This document shows positions 15,613-22,559 of a DNA stretch of 32,479 bases, in pieces; the stretch's first letter is position 1; every line of letters starts with the position of its first letter. Source of the DNA: Anaerotruncus sp. (GTDB lineage: Bacteria; Bacillota; Clostridia; Oscillospirales; Ruminococcaceae); assembly GCA_021770005.1 (NCBI GenBank), contig JAETRV010000030.1, forward strand, positions 1-32,479, in the 5' to 3' direction. The notes below the pieces were generated by a model. That model had not been told where the DNA came from. It searched no databases and saw only the letters and a program-made list of their open reading frames with translations. A program made the position numbers and the translations under genes.

Positions 15613-15642
15613 TTAAAAAGAATGACAGGGGGGTAAAACAGG

Positions 15643-15924
15643 ATGGTCGAAGAAAAAAAGCCAGCCGCGCCGCACAATATTATCATGGAAGGACGCCGGA
15701 AGATGACCGTTACCGGGGTGACCGAGATCGATAGCTTTGACGAGCAGAGCGTCGTGCTCTTCTGTGAGACAGGGGAGCTTGCCATCCGGGGGACAGGGCT
15801 GCATATCAACCGGATTGATGTGGATACCGGGGAGCTGAGCCTTGAAGGAGAGCGGATCGACGGGCTGTCCTATGCAGATAACCTGCCGGTCCGGGGCGGT
15901 ATTCTGGGCAGGCTGTTCCGTTAG
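15643..15924 (+). CDS. yabP: Sporulation protein YabP
   Basis: A 93-residue protein of the YabP/YqfC family, required for spore formation in Bacillus. The family pattern is visible: PHNIIMEGRRKMTVTGVTEIDSFDEQ near the N-terminus, a beta-rich GELAIRGTGLHINRIDVDTGELSLEGERIDGLSYAD core (given here only as landmarks between residues 45 and 80), and a short basic GRLFR end. No signal or membrane segment is seen. AGGGGGG precedes the ATG by about 10 nt. It lies directly upstream of yabQ behind its own candidate SigE promoter. Confidence 0.92.
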   Translation: MVEEKKPAAPHNIIMEGRRKMTVTGVTEIDSFDEQSVVLFCETGELAIRGTGLHINRIDVDTGELSLEGERIDGLSYADNLPVRGGILGRLFR

Positions 15925-15940
15925 GCAGGGAGGGGTGCAG

Positions 15941-16435
15941 ATGGGAATTACAATCGCAGGACAGACCTGGCTATTTTTGCGCTCGATTGTGCTTGGCGCC
16001 GGCCTTGGGGTCTGCTATGACCTGTTCCGCATCCTCCGGATCGCCCTGCCGCATCCCGCGCCGGCGGTGCTCGCCGAGGACCTGCTCTTTTCCATGATCT
16101 GTGCCGGGGCCACCTTTTGCTATATGCTCGCCGCTGATAGCGGGCAGATACGGCTCTTTGTGCTGATCGGGGAAGGGATCGGATTCCTGCTCTATTACTG
16201 CACAATTGGCACACTGGTGATCCGGGTGTCGAGAGGGATTATACGGGCGGTCAGATGGGTGCTGCATATCCTCTGGCGGATTTTTATCGCACCGGTGGTG
16301 CGCCTTTTGGAAAAGACAGGAATCCTTGGGCGGAAAGTTCTGGATAAATGCAGTATAATTCTGAAAAAGCAGGTAAAAAATTTGAATATACCCTTGAAAA
16401 AGAGACATAAGATATTGTATAATTTGAAAAAGTAG
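15941..16435 (+). CDS. yabQ: Spore cortex biosynthesis protein YabQ
   Basis: A 164-residue membrane protein matching YabQ, needed for cortex formation in Bacillus. Membrane segments lie at about 8-28, 50-70 and 75-100, including GLGVCYDLFRILR, the characteristic YD.FR motif after the first segment. The C-terminus is long and lysine-rich. The ATG at 15941 is chosen because GGGAGGGG lies 5 nt upstream; the longer in-frame reading begins inside yabP. The gap to yabP is 16 bp. Confidence 0.9.
   Translation: MGITIAGQTWLFLRSIVLGAGLGVCYDLFRILRIALPHPAPAVLAEDLLFSMICAGATFCYMLAADSGQIRLFVLIGEGIGFLLYYCTIGTLVIRVSRGIIRAVRWVLHILWRIFIAPVVRLLEKTGILGRKVLDKCSIILKKQVKNLNIPLKKRHKILYNLKK
16394..16423 (+). promoter_or_regulatory. 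SigA-type promoter upstream of the divIC-like gene
   Basis: TTGAAA (16394-16399), 18 bp, TATAAT (16418-16423), within the 3' end of yabQ. It would give the cell-division gene vegetative expression independent of the sporulation genes. Confidence 0.6.
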
Positions 16436-16439
16436 CTTC

Positions 16440-16793
16440 ATGGGGATAATAGCCCTCAATTTTTTGAAAAGGCAAATGAGGAAGATGAAACCAGAACGTG
16501 TGAGAAAAAAGGAACGGATAAAAAGAAAAAATCCGGTGTTGAAGATCAGCCTTTTCCTGCTTGGCGTATACATTGTCGTTTCGCTCGCTTCTTTGCACAT
16601 GGAGATTGTCTCGAAGCAAGAGGAGCTACAGATGGTGATCCAGCAGTGTGAGGAGCAGCGGATCAGCAATAAGGAGATCAAACGCCAGATCTCCCTCGGG
16701 GATGACCAGACCTATCTTGCCCGTATTGCGCGGGACAAGCTGGGAATGGGGTATTCGGATGAACACGTCTTCCGGGATGCGGCAGGTTCTTAA
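16440..16793 (+). CDS. divIC: Septum formation initiator family protein (DivIC/FtsB-like)
   Basis: A small bitopic protein of up to 117 residues: a strongly basic N-terminal tail (RKKERIKRKN), one membrane segment (about 32-52), a coiled coil (about 54-90, with KQEELQMVIQQCEEQ), and a YLARIARDKLGMGYSDE end typical of DivIC/FtsB. It would join FtsL and DivIB at the division septum. The gene occupies the divIC position between yabQ and yabR. The start is uncertain. ATG 16440 has no good ribosome site; ATGs at 16476 (after AAAGG) and 16485 (after GAGGA) are alternatives that keep the membrane segment. Confidence 0.85.
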   Translation: MGIIALNFLKRQMRKMKPERVRKKERIKRKNPVLKISLFLLGVYIVVSLASLHMEIVSKQEELQMVIQQCEEQRISNKEIKRQISLGDDQTYLARIARDKLGMGYSDEHVFRDAAGS

Positions 16794-16877
16794 TGGTTTT
16801 TCATCGCGCGAGCGATTTTATCAGGTTGCGGCTATGGTGAAAATATAAGATTTTTAAGGGAGGCAGCGTAATACATT

Positions 16878-17378
16878 ATGCAGCTTGAGGTAGGGAGTAT
16901 TTTAGAGGGTAAAGTGACCGGTATCACGAAGTTCGGAGCGTTTGTAGAATTGCCGGGAAACAAGACGGGGATGGTACATATTTCCGAGGTGGCTTCGTCT
17001 TATGTTAAGGAAATTTCCGACTATCTTTCCCTGAACCAGATGGTGAAGGTGAAAATCATCGGGATCAACCCCGAGGGAAAGGTCAGTCTATCGATCAAGC
17101 AGGCAGCGCCTGCCCCTTCTACGCCGCCGCAGCGTCCGTTCCGCAGCCATCAGGGCGGGCAGCAGGGGGATCGTCCTCCGCGCCAGCACCAGCAGCGCAG
17201 ACCCCCAAGAGAGGCATCCTATGGTTTTGAGCGCCGCCAGCCTATTACGAATGAGAATATGTCGTTTGAGGATATGATGAGCAAGTTTAAGCAGGCGAGC
17301 GATGATAAGATGTCCGATCTCAAGCGGTATACCGATGTCAAGCGCGGGACATCCAGAAGCCGTAATTCATCCAGATAA
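16878..17378 (+). CDS. S1-domain RNA-binding protein, YabR-like
   Basis: A 166-residue protein with one S1 RNA-binding domain (residues 1-75: VGSILEGKVTGITKFGAFVEL, GMVHISE, VKVKIIGINPEGKVSLSIK), then a Pro/Gln/Arg-rich low-complexity stretch (about 78-118) and a C-terminal segment SFEDMMSKFKQASDDKMSDLKR shared with clostridial YabR/general-stress-protein-13-like proteins. It probably binds RNA or ribosomes. It ends the yab cluster, as yabR does in Bacillus. GGGAGG lies 14 nt before the ATG, unusually far, but no nearer in-frame start exists because TAA precedes it. Confidence 0.88.
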   Translation: MQLEVGSILEGKVTGITKFGAFVELPGNKTGMVHISEVASSYVKEISDYLSLNQMVKVKIIGINPEGKVSLSIKQAAPAPSTPPQRPFRSHQGGQQGDRPPRQHQQRRPPREASYGFERRQPITNENMSFEDMMSKFKQASDDKMSDLKRYTDVKRGTSRSRNSSR

Positions 17379-17403
17379 TGATGCCGGGGGGATTCCGGAA
17401 TCA

Positions 17404-17427
17404 AAGGGCACCGCGGTGCCCTTTTTT
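17404..17427 (+). terminator. Intrinsic terminator after the S1 gene
   Basis: AAGGGCAC (17404-17411) pairs with GTGCCCTT (17416-17423) around CGCG, then TTTT. The whole arm pair forms a perfect 20-bp palindrome. Confidence 0.85.
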
Positions 17428-17445
17428 GTTGAAGGAGAGAACAGG

Positions 17446-18597
17446 ATGCTGATCGTCAATGCAAAGATACGCACGATGGCCGGACGGGACTATGCGGATG
17501 GCTACATCCAGATTGCAGGGGAAAAGATCGTCTCAGTCGGCCCGATGGAGGACTGTCCTGCGGATTTTGAAACGATAGATGCACAAGGAAAGATTGCCAT
17601 GCCTGGTCTGATCGACCCGCATTCGCACATTGGGATGTGGGAGGATGGGATGGGCTTCGAAGGGGACGACGGAAACGAACAGACCGATCCCGTCACCCCG
17701 CATTTACGTGCGATTGACGGGGTCAACCCGTTTGACCGTTCGTTTGCCGAGGCTTTGAGCTACGGCGTGACTACCGTCGTGACCGGGCCGGGCAGCGCAA
17801 ACCCGATTGCGGGGCAGTTCTGCGCGCTGAAAACCTATGGGAAACGGGTGGATCGGATGGTTGTCCGCGCGCCATTGGCAATCAAGATGGCGATGGGGGA
17901 GAACCCCAAGAACAGCTATCACGAGAAGGACGGCGGCCCGGCAACCCGGATGGCGGTTGCCGCGCTGATCCGAGAGCAGCTCGCCAAGGCGCAGAAGTAT
18001 GCCAAACAGCTCGAGGAGGCGGCCAAGGACGACGAGCTGGACGAGCCGGAGTATGACGCAAAGTGCGAGGCACTGCTGCCGCTGCTCGACCACCGAATCA
18101 AAGCGCATATCCACGCCCATCGCGCGGATGACATCTTTACCGCAATCCGGATTGCGGAGGAATTTGGGCTCGGCTATGTGATTGTTCATGGCACAGAGGG
18201 GCATCTGATCGCGGACGAGCTTGCCGAAGAACAGGCCCCGGTGATCGTCGGGCCATTGATCGGCGCACGCACCAAGCCCGAGTTGGCAAATGCAAGCGCA
18301 TCCGGGCCAGGACTTTTGAAAGCAGCTGGGGTGCAGGTCGCAATCTGCACCGACCATCCCGAGGTGCCCAGCCACTATCTGCTGATGAGCGCGCGGATTG
18401 CCATTGAACACGGGATGGAGCCGCAGGCGGCGTTGCGGGCAATCACGATTGAGGCAGCGAAAATCTGTGGGATTTCCGACCGAGTCGGTTCGCTCGAAGC
18501 AGGCAAGGATGCGGATATCCTGCTTTTTGACCGGGAACCGCTCGAATGCTGCGGCCGTCCCTCGATGGTGATTATTAACGGAAAGAAGGTGCGCTGA
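17446..18597 (+). CDS. Metal-dependent amidohydrolase
   Basis: A 383-residue enzyme of the amidohydrolase superfamily (imidazolonepropionase/COG1228-like), with a beta-sandwich start and a TIM-barrel core. Metal-site landmarks: PHSH (H59, H61) after strand 1, HIHAHRADD (221-229), HGTEG (H248) and CTDHPE (D303). The C-terminal GSLEAGKDADILLFD is the typical closing strand. K147 in PLAIKMAMGENPK may be the bridging lysine. GAAGGAG lies about 8 nt before ATG 17446; the longer frame overlaps the preceding gene. The exact substrate, a cyclic amide or dipeptide, cannot be assigned. It is separated by only 2 nt from the fumarase-alpha gene, so the two share a transcript. Confidence 0.88.
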   Translation: MLIVNAKIRTMAGRDYADGYIQIAGEKIVSVGPMEDCPADFETIDAQGKIAMPGLIDPHSHIGMWEDGMGFEGDDGNEQTDPVTPHLRAIDGVNPFDRSFAEALSYGVTTVVTGPGSANPIAGQFCALKTYGKRVDRMVVRAPLAIKMAMGENPKNSYHEKDGGPATRMAVAALIREQLAKAQKYAKQLEEAAKDDELDEPEYDAKCEALLPLLDHRIKAHIHAHRADDIFTAIRIAEEFGLGYVIVHGTEGHLIADELAEEQAPVIVGPLIGARTKPELANASASGPGLLKAAGVQVAICTDHPEVPSHYLLMSARIAIEHGMEPQAALRAITIEAAKICGISDRVGSLEAGKDADILLFDREPLECCGRPSMVIINGKKVR

Positions 18598-18599
18598 AG

Positions 18600-19436
18600 A
18601 TGCGTGAAATCAACCGGGAATTGGTGGTTCAAACGGTCAAAGAGCTCTGTATCGAAGCAAATAGGGTCCTGCCGCAGGACATGAAAGACTGTTTAGCACG
18701 CGCCTGCCAGGCCGAGGAATCCCCGCTGGGGCAGGAAGTATTGGGAGACATTGTGCGCAACTATGAAACGGCGGAGCAGCTGCACATTCCGGTCTGCCAG
18801 GACACTGGGATGGCGGTCATTTTTGCCGAGCTAGGTGAAGATGCGCATATCTGCGGGCTGGAGGATGCGATTAATGAAGGGGTGCGGCAGGGCTATCTGG
18901 AGGGCCTGCTGCGCTGCTCGGTGGTGGATGATCCGCTCCGCCGGGTCAACACCAACGACAATACCCCAGCGATGTTCCATTTGCGGGTAGTGCCCGGCGA
19001 CCAGCTTTCTCTCATCGTTGCGCCCAAAGGGGCAGGAAGTGAGAATATGAGCAGCCTCCGGATGATGACCCCCGCCGCGACCGCTGACCAGATTGTTGAT
19101 TATGTGGTGCAGGCGGTCGAAACCGCGGGCAGCAACCCCTGTCCGCCGGTCGTTGTTGGGGTGGGGATCGGCGGCAATTTTGAGGGGTGTGCCCTGCTCG
19201 CCAAGCGTGCCCTCTGTCGGGATACCTCATGCGGAAACCCGGACCCGTTTTACCGCGAACTGGAACAGCGGATGCTCGAACGGATCAACCAGACTGGAAT
19301 CGGGCCCCAGGGCTTTGGCGGGCGGGTGACCGCGCTCGCAGTCAATATTGAAGTGGGCGCGACCCACATTGCCAGTCTTCCAGTGGCGGTCAATATGGGG
19401 TGCCATGTGACCCGCCATGCCCATCGGACCATTTGA
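18600..19436 (+). CDS. Fumarate hydratase class I alpha subunit (orphan)
   Basis: A 278-residue protein matching the alpha subunit of two-subunit, oxygen-sensitive [4Fe-4S] hydro-lyases (fumarase class I, L-tartrate dehydratase). Three cysteines fall at cluster-ligand positions: C66 in PVCQDTG, C197 in GGNFEGCALLAK and C268 in VNMGCHVTRHA. VNTNDNTPAMFHLRVVPGD and APKGAGSENMS are family blocks. The length equals a complete alpha subunit. The beta subunit gene that normally follows directly is missing: after a hairpin comes an unrelated regulator. The enzyme is therefore incomplete unless beta is encoded elsewhere. Cotranscription with an amidohydrolase suggests a catabolic hydration step rather than the TCA cycle, by inference. 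Confidence 0.9.
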   Translation: MREINRELVVQTVKELCIEANRVLPQDMKDCLARACQAEESPLGQEVLGDIVRNYETAEQLHIPVCQDTGMAVIFAELGEDAHICGLEDAINEGVRQGYLEGLLRCSVVDDPLRRVNTNDNTPAMFHLRVVPGDQLSLIVAPKGAGSENMSSLRMMTPAATADQIVDYVVQAVETAGSNPCPPVVVGVGIGGNFEGCALLAKRALCRDTSCGNPDPFYRELEQRMLERINQTGIGPQGFGGRVTALAVNIEVGATHIASLPVAVNMGCHVTRHAHRTI

Positions 19437-19442
19437 TACAGC

Positions 19443-19471
19443 ACAGCCGCCAAAGAAAAAACGGCGGCTGT
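19443..19471 (+). terminator. Probable terminator after the fumarase-alpha gene
   Basis: ACAGCCGCC (19443-19451) pairs perfectly with GGCGGCTGT (19463-19471) across an A-rich loop. The tail CTCTGTCTGT is only weakly T-rich. A second small hairpin, GCAACC/GGTTGC, follows at 19503-19517. Confidence 0.6.
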
Positions 19472-19612
19472 CTCTGTCTGTAAACCAGCATAAAAAGCGG
19501 ATGCAACCAGAGGTTGCGCAAAAAATACTGAAAGGTAACAGCAGGTTGGTGGAAGTTGCGAGGCTTCCCGAGTAGAATCAAACCATCAAATTTGAACACG
19601 AGGTGAGGTCAA

Positions 19613-20473
19613 ATGCAATTTTCAGAAAACCTGCAGCTTCTACGAAAGAAGAACAATATGACCCAGGAACAGCTGGCGGAACATCTGCAAGTCAGCCGGC
19701 AGGCAGTCTCCAAGTGGGAGGCGGCGCAGAGCTACCCGGAGATGGAAAAACTGCTCGAGATTTGCAACCTGTTTTCCTGTGATCTGGATCTACTGGTACG
19801 CGGGGATGTGGAAAAGGACATGGTGGAAGATACCACACAGTACGACCGGTTTTACAACCGGTACAGCTTTGCGGTTGCGGGTGGGGTGGCTCTTATCATT
19901 TTGGGGTTGTCAGCTTTCCTCTGGATAGAGGAGGGCAGCGAGACATTGGCTTATCTGTGCTTCCTTCCCTGCCTTACAGTCAGCCTTTTTCTGTTTGTAT
20001 TGTTCGGCATTCGCAAGGAATATTTTGAGAAGCAGCATCCGCAGGTCGTCGATTTTTACACCGATGCGCAGAAACAACAGTTCGGACAATGGTTTGCAAT
20101 TGCGATTGCATCCGCTGTCACCCTGTTGATCTTGGGCGTGCTCCTGATGAAGTTTCTTGAACTTTATGTTTCGGAAGATCGGGCATCTGCCGGGTTTCTA
20201 TTGCTGGTGGCCGCTGCATGTTGGGTTTTTATCTATTTCGGGTTGCAGAAGGAGAAGTACAATGTTGTAGGCTATAACCGGAGGCATCAACCAGATGTCT
20301 CCACAGCTGCTCAAAAAGAGGAGAATATCTGTGCAGTGATTATGCTTGCGGCAACAGCAGTCTTTCTGGCAATAGGGATTCTGTCAGGTTCATGGAGCCC
20401 CGCATGGGTCGTTTTTCCGATTGGCGGGATTGCCTGTGGGATCGTTTCGATAGTGCTGAAAGGTAGGCAATAA
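19613..20473 (+). CDS. XRE-type HTH regulator with membrane domain
   Basis: A 286-residue protein. Residues 1-65 are an XRE/Cro helix-turn-helix: LQLLRKKNNMTQEQLAEHLQVSRQAVSKWE with TQEQLAEHLQVSR as the core and an SYPEMEKLLEICNLFSCDLDLL dimerisation end. The rest has about six hydrophobic segments in pairs (near 88-105, 112-132, 160-180, 192-210, 238-258 and 262-282) separated by charged loops. This HTH-plus-membrane architecture is common in Firmicutes. It probably senses a membrane signal and regulates nearby or distant genes; the target is unknown. GAGGTGAGG lies 6-8 nt before the ATG. It stands alone. Confidence 0.87.
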   Translation: MQFSENLQLLRKKNNMTQEQLAEHLQVSRQAVSKWEAAQSYPEMEKLLEICNLFSCDLDLLVRGDVEKDMVEDTTQYDRFYNRYSFAVAGGVALIILGLSAFLWIEEGSETLAYLCFLPCLTVSLFLFVLFGIRKEYFEKQHPQVVDFYTDAQKQQFGQWFAIAIASAVTLLILGVLLMKFLELYVSEDRASAGFLLLVAAACWVFIYFGLQKEKYNVVGYNRRHQPDVSTAAQKEENICAVIMLAATAVFLAIGILSGSWSPAWVVFPIGGIACGIVSIVLKGRQ

Positions 20474-20506
20474 AATAAAATTGTTTGTGAATTTTTGTCG
20501 AACCTA

Positions 20507-20535
20507 TTGTAATTTCAACCAATATGATATATAAT
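20507..20535 (+). promoter_or_regulatory. SigA-type promoter of hpf
   Basis: TTGTAA (20507-20512), 17 bp, TATAAT (20530-20535). The leader of about 75 nt contains a CTGTTGA/TCAACAG hairpin (about 20558-20574) ahead of the ribosome site. Confidence 0.65.
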
Positions 20536-20617
20536 AAGGTCAAGAAATCTGGACAAACTGTTGAAAGTCAACAGAAGCTTTTGCTGGGTTTCCATGATAA
20601 ACAAAGGGGTTGAACTT

Positions 20618-21154
20618 ATGAATATTACCATCACAGCCCGTAAAACATCTGTGCGCGATTCTTTTAAAGATCGCATCGAACGCAAACTTGGTAAACTGGA
20701 CCGGTTCTTTGATGATGGCGCGAATGCCAGTGTTACGGTAACCAACGAAGGGGACCGCGAGACAGTGGAGGTAACGATTCAATCGCGGGGGATGTTTTAC
20801 CGCGCGGAAAGAACCACTTCCGACCGCTTTGATTCCTTGGAGGCGGTGGTGGATTCCCTCTTCCGCCAGATCGTAAAGAACAAGAATAAACTGGAAAAAC
20901 GGCTGCGTGATACCGCATTTGATGCTACGAATCTGGAAGCCGGTGAAGAGCATGAGAGCGAGATCGGCGAATACCATATCGAGCGGATCAAACGGTTCGA
21001 CATGCGTCCGATGGATGTGAACGAGGCGATTCTCCAGATGAACCTGATCGGGCACGAGTTTTTCCTCTTTTTAAACGCGGAGACCAATGGGGTCAACGTC
21101 ATTTACAAACGGCATAATGGTACTTATGGCTTGATTGAGCCTGTGCTTGATTGA
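20618..21154 (+). CDS. hpf: Ribosome hibernation promoting factor, long form
   Basis: A 178-residue long HPF/RaiA-family protein that binds the 30S decoding centre and drives 100S ribosome dimer formation in stationary phase. Residues 1-100 form the RaiA/YfiA domain (MNITITARKTSVRDSFKDRIERKLGKL, cited by its ends, followed by EVTIQSRGMFYRAE). A charged linker follows, then the long-form dimerisation tail: IVRxK-like IERIKRFDMRPMDVNEA, NLIGHEFFLF, VIYKRHNGTYGLIEP. AAAGGGG lies about 9 nt before ATG 20618; the upstream in-frame ATG at 20561 is in the leader hairpin and lacks a ribosome site. Confidence 0.95.
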   Translation: MNITITARKTSVRDSFKDRIERKLGKLDRFFDDGANASVTVTNEGDRETVEVTIQSRGMFYRAERTTSDRFDSLEAVVDSLFRQIVKNKNKLEKRLRDTAFDATNLEAGEEHESEIGEYHIERIKRFDMRPMDVNEAILQMNLIGHEFFLFLNAETNGVNVIYKRHNGTYGLIEPVLD

Positions 21155-21176
21155 TGCTTCAGAGCGTTTCTGAAAG

Positions 21177-21203
21177 AAAACCCCGGTTCTTACCGGGGTT
21201 TTT
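21177..21203 (+). terminator. Intrinsic terminator after hpf
   Basis: AAAACCCCGGT pairs with CCGGGGTTTTT around a short loop, just after the hpf stop codon. Confidence 0.9.
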
Positions 21204-21204
21204 G

Positions 21205-21345
21205 TTGCGCAGAAAGCGTTTCTATGCTATAATATCCGCAGAGCGGATATTATAGGGTTTATGGCCAGAACGATTCGTGGGCAGTCGCCCGCTACCGTTC
21301 TTATGGCCTATTATAGCATTTCGCTACGCTTCATGCTATAATATC
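21205..21345 (+). promoter_or_regulatory. Palindrome-rich promoter region with three TGCTATAAT boxes
   Basis: Promoter P1 has TTGCGC (21205-21210), 17 bp and TATAAT (21228-21233) with extended TGC. Its -10 lies inside a perfect inverted repeat, CTATAATATCCGC (21227-21239) with GCGGATATTATAG (21243-21255). A nested hairpin follows (AGAACG/CGTTCT enclosing GTGGGC/GCCCGC, about 21265-21302). A second perfect 11-bp repeat has arms at 21309-21319 and 21333-21343; each arm carries an extended -10 box, in opposite orientations. The right one (21337-21342) points at the zinc-ribbon gene 30 nt downstream. Confidence 0.7.
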
Positions 21346-21372
21346 ACTATATTATGGTGCGGAGGGAAAAAG

Positions 21373-22275
21373 ATGCTCTGCAAAAACTGCGGGAATAATG
21401 TCAAAAGCGATTTTAAATATTGTCCTTATTGCGGAGAGCGGTTTCTCGGAGATTTTCAGGATCATTATGGGGAATTGGCCCCACCGTATGTTGTTGACGA
21501 ACCACCGGACGAGAAAGCGGATATTTATGTATCCGAGTCAGAAGAGGTGGAGCCAGATTTTGTACTTCCTCCGTCCGAACCACAGGCTGAACCAGAAGAG
21601 CCATATTTTGTCTATTATCCGGATGCACCTAGTGTACTGAAAGGCCCAGTGGTACCGCCGTCTACCCCAAGGCAAGAGCCATCTGACGTATTGCCCGACC
21701 CGCCGCCTGCGTGGGAACAGCAGCCGAGCGCGGCTCCCGGATGGGAGACACCGCCCAGCCCGCCGCCTACATGGGAACAGCAACCGAACGCGGCTCCCGG
21801 CTGGGAAACGCCGCCCAGCCCGCCGCCTACGTGGGAGCAGCAGCCGAATGTGGCCCCCGGATGGGAGACACCGCCCAGCCCGCCGCCTACATGGGAACAG
21901 CAACCAAACGCGGTCCCTGGATGGGAAACGCCGCCCAGCCCGCCGCCTACGTGGGAACAGCAGTCGAATGGTACGGCGTCCAATTCGGACCCATCCCCAG
22001 ATACAGTAGGAGGATTTGTATGGCAGGAGACGCCGGCTGAGGAACAGGAGAAAAAGGCCCCGCCTGAATTGAAATGGGAACAACCGAAAGGGGGACAATG
22101 GCGCGGATCGGATTCGCTTTCCAGGTGGGAAGAAGGGAACCACCCTCGACGGCCGGAGCCACCGCCTATGGAGCCCCGAGCACCTCACATCGCCCTAAAG
22201 TTGCTTTTGATTGTGGGAGTGCTTCTACTGGCAGGGGCAGCTGCGACAGGGCTGTATTTCGGGTTGATTGTATAA
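21373..22275 (+). CDS. Zinc-ribbon, Pro-rich repeat protein with C-terminal membrane anchor
   Basis: A 300-residue protein of unknown function with four parts. Residues 1-25 form a zinc ribbon (CKNCG...CPYCG). An acidic Pro-rich region follows. Residues about 110-199 are four full tandem copies and one partial copy of a 20-residue unit built on PTWEQQPNAAPGWETPPSPP. A charged Trp/Pro stretch leads to one membrane segment (about 272-298) at the very C-terminus, so the bulk is probably cytoplasmic and tail-anchored. GGAGGG lies about 8 nt before ATG 21373. It stands alone behind the unusual promoter region. The family is not recognised beyond the zinc-ribbon-plus-anchor architecture. Confidence 0.85.
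   Translation: MLCKNCGNNVKSDFKYCPYCGERFLGDFQDHYGELAPPYVVDEPPDEKADIYVSESEEVEPDFVLPPSEPQAEPEEPYFVYYPDAPSVLKGPVVPPSTPRQEPSDVLPDPPPAWEQQPSAAPGWETPPSPPPTWEQQPNAAPGWETPPSPPPTWEQQPNVAPGWETPPSPPPTWEQQPNAVPGWETPPSPPPTWEQQSNGTASNSDPSPDTVGGFVWQETPAEEQEKKAPPELKWEQPKGGQWRGSDSLSRWEEGNHPRRPEPPPMEPRAPHIALKLLLIVGVLLLAGAAATGLYFGLIV
21702..21965 (+). repeat. 60-bp coding tandem repeat with 120-bp higher-order period
   Basis: Units begin at 21702, 21762, 21822, 21882 and (partial) 21942. Units 1, 3 and 5 share bases (GTGGGA.CAGCAG, GGGAGACACC in 1 and 3) that differ from those of units 2 and 4 (ATGGGAACAGCAAC, GGGAAACGCC). The array has therefore expanded as dimers. Confidence 0.85.
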
Positions 22276-22325
22276 GAGCCCATATTCACAATCGTTTGCT
22301 CCTGTCTGAGCAAGCCCTTTCCCGT

Positions 22326-22444
22326 CCTGCTGTGTTGAAAAATCTTGCAATACACAAAGTATTGTCTGCGCTTTTTCGCCTTGCAGGCCGGAAAAATTCC
22401 CTGCCCATCCAGCATCCCCCGCTTATGAATATAGGTTCTAAAGT
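22326..22444 (+). repeat. Dispersed non-coding repeat, family A, copy 2
   Basis: Same element as 1-119, same orientation, 57 of the first 60 bases identical. It lies between the zinc-ribbon gene and mnmA. The preceding bases GAGCAAGCCCTT resemble the AAGCCCTA end of the family B element. Confidence 0.8.
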
Positions 22445-22559
22445 TTTATTTTATATCCTTCTCAGGAGAAATATATTTTATATGAAAAAATGACAGACAG
22501 GCGGAGCCAAAGGGAACTGCGGCTTTGCCTGTTGTGTTTCCGGATGGAAAAGGAGGATT

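Noticed and set aside
20536-20617. raiA-type structured RNA upstream of hpf
   Set aside because: Only about 75 nt with one 7-bp hairpin is present, too small for the large raiA RNA motif.
21702-21965. Regular 60-bp repeats as a CRISPR array
   Set aside because: The units are contiguous, in frame and encode a Pro/Trp repeat; there are no unique spacers and no cas genes.
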